This document shows positions 17,652 through 25,585 of a DNA stretch of 64,000 nucleotides, piece by piece; the stretch's first letter is position 1, and every line of letters begins with the position of its first letter. The stretch spans positions 3,348,001-3,412,000 of the forward strand of contig NZ_CP091794.1 of the NCBI RefSeq assembly GCF_022024175.1. Direction: 5' to 3'. The position numbers were made by a program, and so were the translations under genes. This stretch comes from Prevotella communis (GTDB lineage Bacteria; Bacteroidota; Bacteroidia; Bacteroidales; Bacteroidaceae). The notes under the pieces are model-generated. The model was given only the letters and a program-made list of their open reading frames with translations, did no database searches and was not told the DNA's origin.

Positions 17652-18065
17652 CTAGGCGGAAGCCGTTCCTCCCAATTCAATGGGAGGACACTCCGCGTAC
17701 ACGAACTCGAAGTACGGCAGGGAGAACTCCTGTTCCAGTAATTCGGTGAGCTGCTCTTGAATTGGCTCTGCCCACTTGCCCACCAACACAATAAACTTGT
17801 CAATAGTCCATGCTACTCGGCCACATTCGCGTTGCTTGATGTCAGATGTTTGATGTAAGAGGGAAGATATTGGATAATCTATGACATCAACTCCTTTGGC
17901 CCTCGACTCCTCCACCATCTGAGGCGTCAGTTCCTTCTTGCGTACGCCAAACAGCGTATTGTCCTCTGGATCGTACCAGAAAATGCCCACGCACGGCATC
18001 TGCTCGTCGAAGGACTTCATGTCCTCCATCTGCGCCTTATGGTCTTTATCTGAAAGTTGTGTCAT
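17652..18065 (-). CDS. Hypothetical protein with heptamer-coded insertion
   Basis: 137 residues. Recognisable conserved blocks are MPCVGIFWYDPEDNTLFGVRK, GRVAWTIDKFIVLVGKWAE and EQEFSLPYFEFVY, a small family I have seen across gut bacteria but with no assigned function. Between the first two blocks the expected segment is replaced by SSLLHQTSDIKQ, which is encoded by a GATGTCA/GATGTTT/GATGTAA heptamer tract (about 17836-17865). The C-terminal ECPPIELGGTASA also looks unlike the family end. It may be partly degraded. It likely pairs with the gene at 18311. Confidence 0.6.
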   Translation of the reverse strand: MTQLSDKDHKAQMEDMKSFDEQMPCVGIFWYDPEDNTLFGVRKKELTPQMVEESRAKGVDVIDYPISSLLHQTSDIKQRECGRVAWTIDKFIVLVGKWAEPIQEQLTELLEQEFSLPYFEFVYAECPPIELGGTASA

Positions 18066-18142
18066 TGTTGTTGTTTTATATCTAACATGTTTGTTTTTGT
18101 TTGAACACGGATTGCTCGGATTGAACGGATTCTCTTTTTATT

Positions 18143-18257
18143 TTGATGACAATCTTAGGAAAGATTGCTTTGTTGGGAACAAAGGTTGATATTGTTTGGA
18201 GGTATCTTGAAAGAATACTTTCAGAAGTACCTCAAAATAATCTCAACATATCATCAA
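18143..18257 (-). repeat. Structured repeat element, copy 2
   Basis: Outer arms TTGATGA/TCATCAA; hairpins CAATCTT-AGGA-AAGATTG and CTTTGTT-GGG-AACAAAG; long arm with GAGGTA/TACCTC and tip TGAAAG-AATA-CTTTCA. It lies 53 bp after the stop of the 18311 gene and 77 bp before the start of the 17652 gene on the minus strand. Confidence 0.65.
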
Positions 18258-18310
18258 TATAAAAACACTCATCTTATATCCGTGGTGTCCGTTAGATCCG
18301 TGTTCGTTTA

Positions 18311-18808
18311 TTATTTAACAATGCCCTTTTCGAGGTACTCGGCAAGGTTGGTGCGGACTTTGGCGTCGGCACCTTCGGTCAGTATGCCATTGGCCACATC
18401 GGCAAACTTGGAGAGGTCGGCCTCGTGAAGAGGATGATACATGCTTACGACTGTATCGGCTCCAAGGCCTTTGCGCTGCATGAAGGCAAAACTACGGCGT
18501 GACAGCCACTGGTAGTATGCCAACACCCAACCTGCCCAATATTCGGGACCGGTGGTGTAAGTGCCGTCGTTCTTGTCGGAAATACTGCCGCCTGACTCCT
18601 GCACGACCAAATCGGCCAACTCGGCACCCGACATGCCTACCAGATAGCGGGGATTGCCCTGTGAAAACTGGCGTGACACACTGCTAGACAAGAACTTCTG
18701 GTAGAACTCGCCTATCGTGTAGCCGTACTTACGCACACCGCAATCCATCATCACGGCAAGGTTGCGCATGGCTCCGTTGAGATATGTCTTCTTATATGCC
18801 CTGGCCAT
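18311..18808 (-). CDS. Hypothetical protein (YYQW family) with Gmd-like tail
   Basis: 165 residues. Blocks YLNGAMRNLAVMMDCGV, GNPRYLVGMSGAELADLV and PEYWAGWVLAYYQWLSRRSF, then YHPLHEADLSKFADVAN belong to a widespread uncharacterised family. After KFADVAN, where I would expect the protein to end within a few residues, it continues with [19 protein letters not shown], nearly identical at protein and DNA level to the C-terminus of Gmd at 15989. A recombination that swapped the 3' end is the simplest reading. Function unknown. Confidence 0.65.
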   Translation of the reverse strand: MARAYKKTYLNGAMRNLAVMMDCGVRKYGYTIGEFYQKFLSSSVSRQFSQGNPRYLVGMSGAELADLVVQESGGSISDKNDGTYTTGPEYWAGWVLAYYQWLSRRSFAFMQRKGLGADTVVSMYHPLHEADLSKFADVANGILTEGADAKVRTNLAEYLEKGIVK

Positions 18809-18901
18809 TCTTCCAATTATTTTCGTCTTTTCGCGCTTTTTCGTGATCCAAATTTTATTGCGAAAGAATGCTAAAATACCGAAATACGCGAAAACTTGTT
18901 C

Positions 18902-19022
18902 TTACTGATGACAATCATCGTGATGATTGCTTTGCTGCAAGCAAAGGTTGATTTTGTTTTGAAGTACTTCTGAGAGTTCACTCTCAAGATACTTCCAAAG
19001 AAAAACAACTTATCATCTGTAA
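18902..19022 (-). repeat. Structured repeat element, copy 3
   Basis: Hairpins CAATCAT-CGTG-ATGATTG (18912-18929) and CTTTGCT-GCA-AGCAAAG (18930-18946); long arm with GAAGTA/TACTTC and tip TGAGAG-TTCA-CTCTCA (18971-18986); outer arms TTACTGATGA/TCATCTGTAA with one mismatch. It follows a GxxExxY stop by 59 bp and precedes the 18311 gene start by 93 bp. A CGTCTTTTCGCGCTTTTTCG motif flanks it on both sides (18827-18846 and about 19050-19070). Confidence 0.65.
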
Positions 19023-19081
19023 TAACCTACCTATTTGTTTTTGTAATCTTTTCGTCTTTTCGCGCTTTTTCGGGATTCAAA

Positions 19082-19471
19082 CTACTCTCGAATATTACTA
19101 TTGAGGACTCGCACTGGTTCCATATATAGTTCATTGAAATTGACCAGCAATCCCAGTTTATAACCTGTGATAGAAAGGTAATTGCGGACCTGAGCTTTGT
19201 GAACGTCTGTAAGTTCGCTCACAGCCTTCAGTTCGACAATTATCTTGTCATAGCACACAAAGTCCGCTATGTATTGTGCATCCAGTTTTTGGTCTCTGTA
19301 GTAAACTTCAAACCTTTTTTCGCGCTCGAAAGGAATGTTTCGGTGTTTTAGTTCAATGGCCAAGGCCTCTTGGTACACCTTTTCGAGTAAGCCAACACCG
19401 AGGCGTTTGTGAACCTCAAATATCGCCCCCACAATCTTTGCTGACTCGTCTTTAAATAATATCTCTTTCAT
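19082..19471 (-). CDS. GxxExxY protein, second copy
   Basis: 129 residues, motif GVGLLEKVYQEALAIEL, core YIADFVCYDKIIVELKAVSE and YLSITGYKLGLLVNF. Clearly a paralogue of the 15308 gene but diverged, so not a recent duplication of the coding part. It too is followed by a structured repeat element. Possible PD-(D/E)XK fold; function unknown. Confidence 0.82.
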   Translation of the reverse strand: MKEILFKDESAKIVGAIFEVHKRLGVGLLEKVYQEALAIELKHRNIPFEREKRFEVYYRDQKLDAQYIADFVCYDKIIVELKAVSELTDVHKAQVRNYLSITGYKLGLLVNFNELYMEPVRVLNSNIRE

Positions 19472-19555
19472 ATTCCGAAAGTATTCGAAAATCGCCAGAT
19501 GGCAGAGGGACAGATGAATCAGGGGGACGGTTGACTTTCCCTATCGGCCGTCGAG

Positions 19556-19740
19556 CTAAACCTTCAACTGACCCAGTTTCATTTTGTCATTTATTCTTTG
19601 TATGACTCCGCAACTGATACCCGTAAGCCTTGATAGTTGCCGCAATGGTGCGCCATACAAATGATGTCTGATGTCCGAAGTCTGATGTCGGAAGATGTCT
19701 GATGTCCGAAGTGCTGCGAGATGTCTGAAGTCGGAAAGCT
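19556..19740 (-). pseudogene. HTH-protein remnant fused to heptamer repeats
   Basis: A minus-strand frame ends with APLRQLSRLTGISCGVIQRI, a typical helix-turn-helix end of a recombinase or regulator, but upstream of it the frame is only a period-7 tract (GATGTCT/GATGTCC/GATGTCG units at about 19661-19735) and it then runs into the ORF6N gene. Read as a 3' remnant, not a working gene. Confidence 0.35.
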
Positions 19741-19766
19741 TTTGGTAGTGCTGCGGAAACAAAAGG

Positions 19767-20408
19767 TTATTTCTTTTTATCGCCCTCACGTCGCACGCGC
19801 TTCACTGTATGTTTAATCTTTCCTATGAGGAAGTTTATCTCTAGTGAACTCTCAGTTTCTGCGGTCTGGAGCTCAGGCATCACGATATCCGTGAGTACCT
19901 CGCCAAAGTGCTGCATCTTGGATGCCTGCTTTTCTTTGTCAGTCTCTGTATGCAGCTCTAACAACTCGTGCTTTAAAGTCTGTACCTTATCAAAAGTCTC
20001 GACAATAGCTACAGTAGCATCAGCAGCTCTATCGGACTTCAGGCACGTGGCCAACATATACAAACCTCTAGAAGTGAACGCTTTGAAGTTGTATTTACTA
20101 TAACGTCCCTTGCCATTTACGGGTTCTAGGGTCTGGGCTGGAACTTCTATGGTCGAAATTTTCGACCTTAGAGCACCGGATTCCTCCTTGGTCAACTCGA
20201 AAACATAGCCTTCACGGAACTTTCGAGGGTTGTTCTTGACCGCCTCATTAACGCGCTTGGTTTCCACACCATACAGCGCAGCTACATCGCGATCAAGCAA
20301 TGCCTTTTGTCCACGTACAACAACTATCTTACCTTCTACCTCCTTCATCAGGGCAGGCAGCAAGTTGCTCTGTACATTGACTAGTTTATCTTTTTTATTA
20401 TCTGACAT
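19767..20408 (-). CDS. ORF6N-domain DNA-binding protein
   Basis: 213 residues. Residues ~25-100 are an ORF6N domain: IVVVRGQKALLDRDVAALYG, then VNEAVKNNPRKFREGYVFEL, found in phage and mobile-element regulators (KilA-N relatives). The middle has TSRGLYMLATCLKSDRAADA, and the C-terminus is coiled and charged, ending in a Lys-rich tail. Probably a sequence-specific DNA-binding regulator. It sits alone in minus orientation between repeat-rich gaps. Confidence 0.85.
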   Translation of the reverse strand: MSDNKKDKLVNVQSNLLPALMKEVEGKIVVVRGQKALLDRDVAALYGVETKRVNEAVKNNPRKFREGYVFELTKEESGALRSKISTIEVPAQTLEPVNGKGRYSKYNFKAFTSRGLYMLATCLKSDRAADATVAIVETFDKVQTLKHELLELHTETDKEKQASKMQHFGEVLTDIVMPELQTAETESSLEINFLIGKIKHTVKRVRREGDKKK

Positions 20409-21033
20409 ATAAACTCTAATTATATATTGAACACCGAAGGCTCTCTACTTGTAGAAAAACATGGGAACCTAGAGGCCCAGGAATGACAGACAGGTGATTG
20501 TCGCGTGAATGAAGGCTGATGGATGACGGCTGAAGGCTGAGGGCGAACACGGAAGTACGAATTGCACGGAAACACGGAAGGTTCACGCTAAAGCGTGAGG
20601 AGGGGGTCGCGAAGCTCAAAATTTGAAGAAAATTAAATTCGAAAATTATAGGGACCTAAAGGTCCTAGAAATGAAGGAGTGCCTCTTGCGAGGCAGCGCT
20701 CGAGCTCTGCTCGCTTGCTACCGAAGGGACGCAAGAAATCCTGCAAATCTTATCAAAATCGAGCAAAATGTTGAAATTGAAAAAAACAATAAAAACTCCT
20801 CTACTGCTGTCTGCAGCCTATGGCCTCATTGCTACCTCGCTCGTTTGTGCCTGAGAACGCGTTCTCGCACAAAGACCGTGCTATCAATGGGTTCGCTTAA
20901 CGAACCGCAGAAAGCATCCGAGGCAAAAACAGGAAAAAACAGTTTCAACTATGACGATAAATTCTCTTGAACATGTAATTATCATTAATTGGAACATTAA
21001 TTTTTCATTAATTGAGTCGCCTAAAGGCGAGGA
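20409..21033. repeat. Repeat-rich intergenic stretch
   Basis: Contains heptamer-like GGCTGAA/GGCTGAT units (20513-20545), palindromes TCACGCT-AA-AGCGTGA (20583-20598), GGACCT-AA-AGGTCC (20652-20665) and TCGCCT-AA-AGGCGA (21017-21030), and one reverse copy of the 46-bp AT-rich element (20970-21013). Apart from a doubtful 28-codon ORF at 20768, no gene is seen. Confidence 0.7.
20768..20854 (+). other. Doubtful 28-aa hydrophobic ORF
   Basis: ATG at 20768, TGA at 20852-20854. The peptide starts MLKLKKTIKTPLLLSAAYGL and ends LVCA, a basic-then-hydrophobic layout reminiscent of smalltalk-type peptides. It emerges directly from repeat sequence with no recognised promoter, so it may be chance. Confidence 0.2.
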
Positions 21034-22338
21034 CTAACACCGTATCTGTTTCGCGATGGAGAGGAAACGGCGGATGACAAGGGGACAGTCGGGGTGCGAC
21101 TGACGCCAGGCCTTCACCTGACAGCGGTACTCAGGATTGTGAGTGACGATGAACAATGACATCGTTAAATAACATGAGATGTCATTGTTTGGAATCACGG
21201 GGACCGGAGTCACGGAATCACGGAGGACGGAGCCCGGATTCACGGAGTCACGGAGGACGGAGCCTGGAACTACGGATTCACGGACTACGGATTCACGGAG
21301 GGCGGAGCCCGGAATTACGGGATCCGGAGTCACGGAGTCACGGAGTTCAGAACCTTGAACCTTGAACCTTGAACCTTGAACCATAACATCAGACATCTTT
21401 TCTACTTCAGACATCAGACATCGTTCCACTTCTTGTTGGCGGCGGGCTACCTCGTCTTTGTCGTTCATGAGGTAGGCGCAGATGAGCATCAGGGCGGCGA
21501 ACTTGGCGCGGTTGGCGGGGTCGTCGAACTGGATGCCAGTATATTGGTAGAGGAAGCGGAGCTGGCGCTGGTCTTCCTTGTTGAGCTCGTGGGAGCCTTT
21601 CTTACCATGCAGATGGCAGAGGAGCTCGATGAGCTGGTCCTCGAAATGACCGATGACAGGGTCCTGGATGAGCTGCTGGGCCTCTGCAGACGTCAAGCGG
21701 ACATCGGAGATACGGATGCCGGGGACGGCGACATGCATCTTGTCCTGGAACATCGCGAAGGTGATGGTGAGGAGGATCTGGCCCTCACGCTCACGGATCT
21801 CCTTGATGATACCATCGCTGCCTGCCATGGGACCACTGACAACGGTGACACGGTCGCCCTCACGGACTTCGTCGGTGGGCTCGCCATTGACAATCTGGAA
21901 GTCGTAACGCTTGATGACGGTCTTGAAACGCTCCACCTCGGCATGGCTGACCTCCACCGGGTCGCCATGCTCATCACGATAGGCATAGAGACGATGGGTG
22001 AGCGCTTTGTTCCATGAGGCATTGAGGAGTTTCTTCACGTTATCCTTCGACTCATGGATAAAGATGAAATGGTGCAGGTCGCTGCGCAGCGCACGCTCAT
22101 CGAGCATGGCATCATAGTCCTTGAAGTCGTCCTCAGGGGACTCCTGCGCCTTGCGGCGCCTGAGCTTCAAATCCTGGAAGGGGATGAAGAAATTATATGA
22201 ATACGAGACTTCCCCAGAGGCATCGAAGACTTTTCGTTTGCCACCGAGAATCTCACCAATGAGGTCGGCATCCGGATGACGGAGGATGCACCATCGTTTT
22301 TCTTTGTTGTCTGTTGCAGTTATGTCGCTACGTTCCAT
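21034..22338 (-). CDS. NusG/UpxY-like antitermination factor with repeat-coded tail
   Basis: About 434 residues from the ATG at 22338 (a TTG at 22383 is also in frame). The N-terminal ~150 residues resemble an NGN domain (KRWCILRHPDADLIGEI), followed by a KOW domain VREGDRVTVVSGPMAGSDGI. Such specialised NusG paralogues bind RNA polymerase at the head of polysaccharide operons. Here the gene heads the minus-strand run that includes gmd and fcl. UpxY proteins are about 170-200 residues; this one continues with a helical region and then, around residues 320-395, a stretch of SVLRDSV/PVIP repeats encoded by a CACGGAGT-type tandem tract (21190-21380). The extra C-terminus looks recently acquired. 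Confidence 0.72.
   Translation of the reverse strand: MERSDITATDNKEKRWCILRHPDADLIGEILGGKRKVFDASGEVSYSYNFFIPFQDLKLRRRKAQESPEDDFKDYDAMLDERALRSDLHHFIFIHESKDNVKKLLNASWNKALTHRLYAYRDEHGDPVEVSHAEVERFKTVIKRYDFQIVNGEPTDEVREGDRVTVVSGPMAGSDGIIKEIREREGQILLTITFAMFQDKMHVAVPGIRISDVRLTSAEAQQLIQDPVIGHFEDQLIELLCHLHGKKGSHELNKEDQRQLRFLYQYTGIQFDDPANRAKFAALMLICAYLMNDKDEVARRQQEVERCLMSEVEKMSDVMVQGSRFKVQGSELRDSVTPDPVIPGSALRESVVRESVVPGSVLRDSVNPGSVLRDSVTPVPVIPNNDISCYLTMSLFIVTHNPEYRCQVKAWRQSHPDCPLVIRRFLSIAKQIRC
21190..21385. repeat. Tandem CACGGA-type and GAACCTT repeat tract inside the NusG-like gene
   Basis: Units alternate between 7 and 8 bases (ACGGAGTC, ACGGAGG, ACGGATTC), then four GAACCTT heptamers at about 21351-21380. 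The whole tract is translated in the NusG-like protein. Confidence 0.8.
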
Positions 22339-23074
22339 TAGATACGAGTTCCGCTTGGTCCGCACAGTGGGCTGTTTGGACAATTTCTACTTTTATGGGT
22401 GCACAGGGCCCCATCCCGTTGGTTCGTCATGCCTTTGCGTTTTCCCTTGTCAGTCATGATAAACAAGACCTTCAGAACGGCGGCAGAGTCACCTGTCTTG
22501 ATACTACACAAAACTGTTCATTTTGGCAAACAGAGACGTGTATATCGGTGCAAAGGTACGAAATTAAACTGAAACCGGAAAGAAATTGCAAGTTTTTATT
22601 GGTTTGACCACGGATTTAACTGATTTAACGGATGAAAAGGGGGAATGGGTCGGTGAAATGGGTGCGCACACGGAAAGAATTTTAGGTCGCACAGATGGCA
22701 CGGATGGCACGGATTTTGGATGATTTGAAAAAAAACAATAAAAACCGGGATAGAATAGCGATACCATAACGATGACGAGAACAAAAAGGAAATTTATTAT
22801 GAACATTAATTACCATTAATTGGAACATTAATTTTTCATTAATTGGCTCGCGCTAAAGCGTGAGCGGGAGGGGGCACACAGAAAACACGGAAAGCATTTA
22901 AAACGTTGATGCCAGTATATTTTAAACATTAATTATCATGTAATTTAACCATTAATTGTCATTAATTGCTTTTCAGTAAAAGTAGGGGTAATTTATGTTA
23001 TACTCCAAAATTTTTCACCTCCATAAAAAATAAATCACCTTTATTAGCGTTGAAATACAAAATAGTCACTAATC
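22339..23074. repeat. Intergenic stretch with promoter and repeats
   Basis: 736 bp without a supported gene. Contains the NusG-like promoter box, CACGGAT-type repeats (about 22608-22715), a reverse copy of the 46-bp AT element (22799-22844) joined to CTCGCGCT-AA-AGCGTGAG (22847-22864), and a degenerate AT copy at about 22925-22970. Confidence 0.65.
22551..22558 (-). promoter_or_regulatory. -7 box for the NusG-like gene
   Basis: TACCTTTG on the minus strand followed by GCACCG, matching TAnnTTTG. It implies a leader of about 200 nt before the ATG at 22338, room for a regulatory leader as is typical for antiterminator-controlled polysaccharide operons. Confidence 0.5.
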
Positions 23075-23542
23075 ATGCTTAACATATCCAAGTATTCAGA
23101 TCAGGTATATAAAATCATTGGCGCCGCTATGACGGTGCATTCAGAACTAAGTTGGGGTCTTTTAGAACCAGTCTATCAAGAGGCTTTGCACATCGAACTG
23201 CAAGACCGTGGTATTGAAAATGAGCGGGAAAAGGAAATAGATATTTATTATAAGAAACGTCTACTTGATAAGAAGTATAAGATGGATATTGTTGTAGGCG
23301 ATATCATTATTGAATTGAAATCTGTCACTAGTATTACTCCTGTTCATAGAGCTCAACTTTGCAACTATCTGCGCCTAACACGTAAACCATTAGGTCTTTT
23401 AATTAATTTCGGAGAAGAGAGCCTGATAGGGGAGAGATGGGCTTATGATGAGGATACTAATGAATGTATCATCGTAGATCGCAAAATGGAGCCAATTTTT
23501 GGCGCAGATTATTCATTCCTATTAGGATATGATGACGAATAA
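23075..23542 (+). CDS. GxxExxY protein, third copy
   Basis: 155 residues, motif WGLLEPVYQEALHIELQDRG, core YKMDIVVGDIIIELKSVTS, and YLRLTRKPLGLLINFGEE. More diverged from the other two, on the opposite strand, with a ~25-residue C-terminal extension. The initial Gly of the motif is preceded by Ser-Trp rather than Gly-Pro. Function unknown. An IS element is inserted 78 bp downstream. Confidence 0.82.
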   Translation: MLNISKYSDQVYKIIGAAMTVHSELSWGLLEPVYQEALHIELQDRGIENEREKEIDIYYKKRLLDKKYKMDIVVGDIIIELKSVTSITPVHRAQLCNYLRLTRKPLGLLINFGEESLIGERWAYDEDTNECIIVDRKMEPIFGADYSFLLGYDDE

Positions 23543-23612
23543 TTAACGCCTAATTATTATTGTTTTTAACATGTAATTATTATTGATATTTTTAACATAT
23601 AATTTCCATTAA

Positions 23613-25227
23613 TTAAACCACTGAACTTTCGCAAGTGAATATTCATTCATCAAGCGACTAATTTATACATTTGATATAGCTTATGGAACTTAGGATTGGC
23701 ATCAATAACCGCAGAAAGCAGTTCACTGGCATCGGCAGAGATCATCTCTGCGATTTCCAGGATGGTGTCCAATATAAGTTCCCATATCCTGTCCGAAGCG
23801 GACAGCTCGAGAGTGTTGCCAGTGGTATCACGGAAGAGCGCCCCGACGGTTTCGTAGGCTTCAAACCGCTTCACCGTGCAAAGTATGTTGTACTGCATCA
23901 TGATCAGCGTAAAGCTGGCAATCTGTGCAGAGAAGTGTACGCTCTGACATCTGCCGAAGTCGAGCAGTTGCTTCTGGTCGTGATAAGCCACCTCGGTAGT
24001 CCAGCGGATAGCGTACGTCCTGTATGCTTTGAGAAAACTAAGCGAGAGGTCCGTAGTGAGCAATCCATTCCAAAGCCCATTCCTGCCTCGTTTCGAGAAG
24101 AACAAACGCACGGTGGTACCTGCAAACTTCACATCGATGGTGCAGTAGGTACATCTGAGTGTCCTGTTATGTTTGGTGAGGCCCTGCTTCTGGAGCTTCT
24201 TGATAATCTGCTTAGCAGTCAAATCACCCCACTGGGTGTGGTATTTGGTTTTTCCAATCTTTATCATACCAATCAAATGACACTTGATGTGGCGGCTGGT
24301 AATCAGGCGAACGAAGTCTGCACTGGTAAACCAACTGTCAACCAGCAGATAGTCGAAACGTATTCCACGCTTGATAGCGTACTTCACCATCTCGATTGCC
24401 TTGTCAGTCTTCTTCATGGTGTATTCTTTTATGCGCTCCTCAACACATTGTCCCGTATAGTCGGCAGAGAAACGCTCACTGCGTTGCTTGTCCGTCAACC
24501 CTTGCTTCTTGTCAGGATTACTGCCTTCTTCACCATGAAGCGAGAAATCGAGAAACAATTGGCTCATGCCATCGCACAGAAGCAGCGTCAGACATTTGTA
24601 GCCGAGGATGCTCTTATGTTGGATATGAGAGAAAACCTTGCCGATAAGTTCACTCTTGCGACCACTCTTTGGAGCGTCTGTGTCATCGATAATCAGGCAG
24701 ACGGGCTTGTCATGCTCAGCCTCGGTGCTACGGCTGATCTTACGCAGCAGCTGGAGGTTCATCGCATACAGCAGTTTGCGCCACTTGATATCACCATCAT
24801 TCATAAAACGATAGAACATGTCCTTCTCACAACAGAACAAGCGGCTTAATGAAGAGCCAGAGTACCGGTATGCATTCCTGACGACGAAGAAAGGGAACAG
24901 CATCAAAAGATTAAGGACCTGCACGTTCGTGAACTTGCAGTTCTCTTTCTTCTCTGTCCCTATCTGCTCCGGACGTATGTTTATGCACTCCATCACTCTC
25001 ATAATCGCATTAATTGCACGGTTATTCTCATTTTCTGAGAAAAAGCTTCTCAAATCTGAAATAATTGTTGTACCTTTGCTCACGGCTTCTAAGTTTGAAC
25101 TTTATTTTTTGGCGATTATAAAGGTACTCATTTCCTGTGAGTTACACAAACTTCGAAGCCTTTTTTATTCCTATTTTATGTTAAATTATGCAGGTGCGCC
25201 ATCACTTGCGAAACTTTAGTTAAACCA
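23613..25227. mobile_element. Complete IS4-type insertion sequence with 8-bp target duplication
   Basis: The element spans about 23621-25219 (1.6 kb). Its ends are imperfect inverted repeats: left CTGAACTTTCGCAAGTGA, right end reading inward CTAAAGTTTCGCAAGTGA (16 of 18 match). It is flanked on both sides by TTAAACCA (23613-23620 and 25220-25227), the expected target-site duplication. It interrupts an AT-rich intergenic repeat. One intact transposase is inside, so the copy may still be mobile. Confidence 0.85.
23650..25083 (-). CDS. IS4-family DDE transposase
   Basis: 477 residues from a GTG at 25083. Catalytic pattern: CLIIDDTDAPKSG (first Asp), FDYLLVDSWFTSADF (second Asp) and YAIRWTTEVAYHDQKQLLDF (Glu in the YREK-like block of IS4). 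C-terminal region GRCQSVHFSAQIASFTLIMM is also typical. No frameshift or stop is seen. GTG is the only start near the expected N-terminus. Confidence 0.9.
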   Translation of the reverse strand: MSKGTTIISDLRSFFSENENNRAINAIMRVMECINIRPEQIGTEKKENCKFTNVQVLNLLMLFPFFVVRNAYRYSGSSLSRLFCCEKDMFYRFMNDGDIKWRKLLYAMNLQLLRKISRSTEAEHDKPVCLIIDDTDAPKSGRKSELIGKVFSHIQHKSILGYKCLTLLLCDGMSQLFLDFSLHGEEGSNPDKKQGLTDKQRSERFSADYTGQCVEERIKEYTMKKTDKAIEMVKYAIKRGIRFDYLLVDSWFTSADFVRLITSRHIKCHLIGMIKIGKTKYHTQWGDLTAKQIIKKLQKQGLTKHNRTLRCTYCTIDVKFAGTTVRLFFSKRGRNGLWNGLLTTDLSLSFLKAYRTYAIRWTTEVAYHDQKQLLDFGRCQSVHFSAQIASFTLIMMQYNILCTVKRFEAYETVGALFRDTTGNTLELSASDRIWELILDTILEIAEMISADASELLSAVIDANPKFHKLYQMYKLVA

Positions 25228-25280
25228 TTAATTCTCATTAATTGCTGCGCAGAATATGAATCCCCCCACAGTGTCTCGCA

Positions 25281-25450
25281 CAAGAATAATAATTAATGAA
25301 AAATTAATGTTCCAATTAAAGGTAATTAATGTTCATAAAAAATGCCATTGATGTTAATCGTCATCACTTGCTTCTTTGTTCAAGAAAAATAATTAATGAA
25401 AAATTAATGTTCCAATTAATGGTAATTAATGTTCATAAAAAAAGCCATTA
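25281..25450 (+). repeat. Two direct copies of a 46-bp AT-rich element, 100 bp apart
   Basis: Copies at about 25290-25337 and 25390-25437 share AATTAATGAAAAATTAATG, then TTCCAATTAAtGGTAATTAA and TGTTCAT. Reverse-oriented copies occur at 20970-21013, 22799-22844 and 27879-27921. Confidence 0.8.
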
Positions 25451-25520
25451 AGGTTATTCCTGTTTTCCCAAAATATCAATTACCGTGCCTCTCCCTCTGT
25501 GTGAATAAAACATAATTTTC

Positions 25521-25551
25521 TTTGTATTTTCAAGTGTAATTATTACCTTTG
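25521..25551 (+). promoter_or_regulatory. Promoter of the GH51 gene
   Basis: -33 TTTG at 25521-25524 and -7 TACCTTTG at 25544-25551 with a 19-nt spacer, the canonical Bacteroidota arrangement. The start codon is 35 bp further on. Confidence 0.75.
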
Positions 25552-25585
25552 CACCAAACATAAAAACCTTTAACGATTACAAATA

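Noticed and set aside
20623..20970. 115-codon plus-strand frame
   Set aside because: Runs through the GGACCTAAAGGTCC repeat and adjacent repeat DNA; composition is not protein-like.
23683..24849. 388-codon plus-strand frame inside the IS element
   Set aside because: Antisense of the intact DDE transposase with recognisable catalytic motifs.
25073..25080. TACCTTTG box on the plus strand
   Set aside because: It lies at the 5' end of a minus-strand transposase and has no plus-strand gene to drive.
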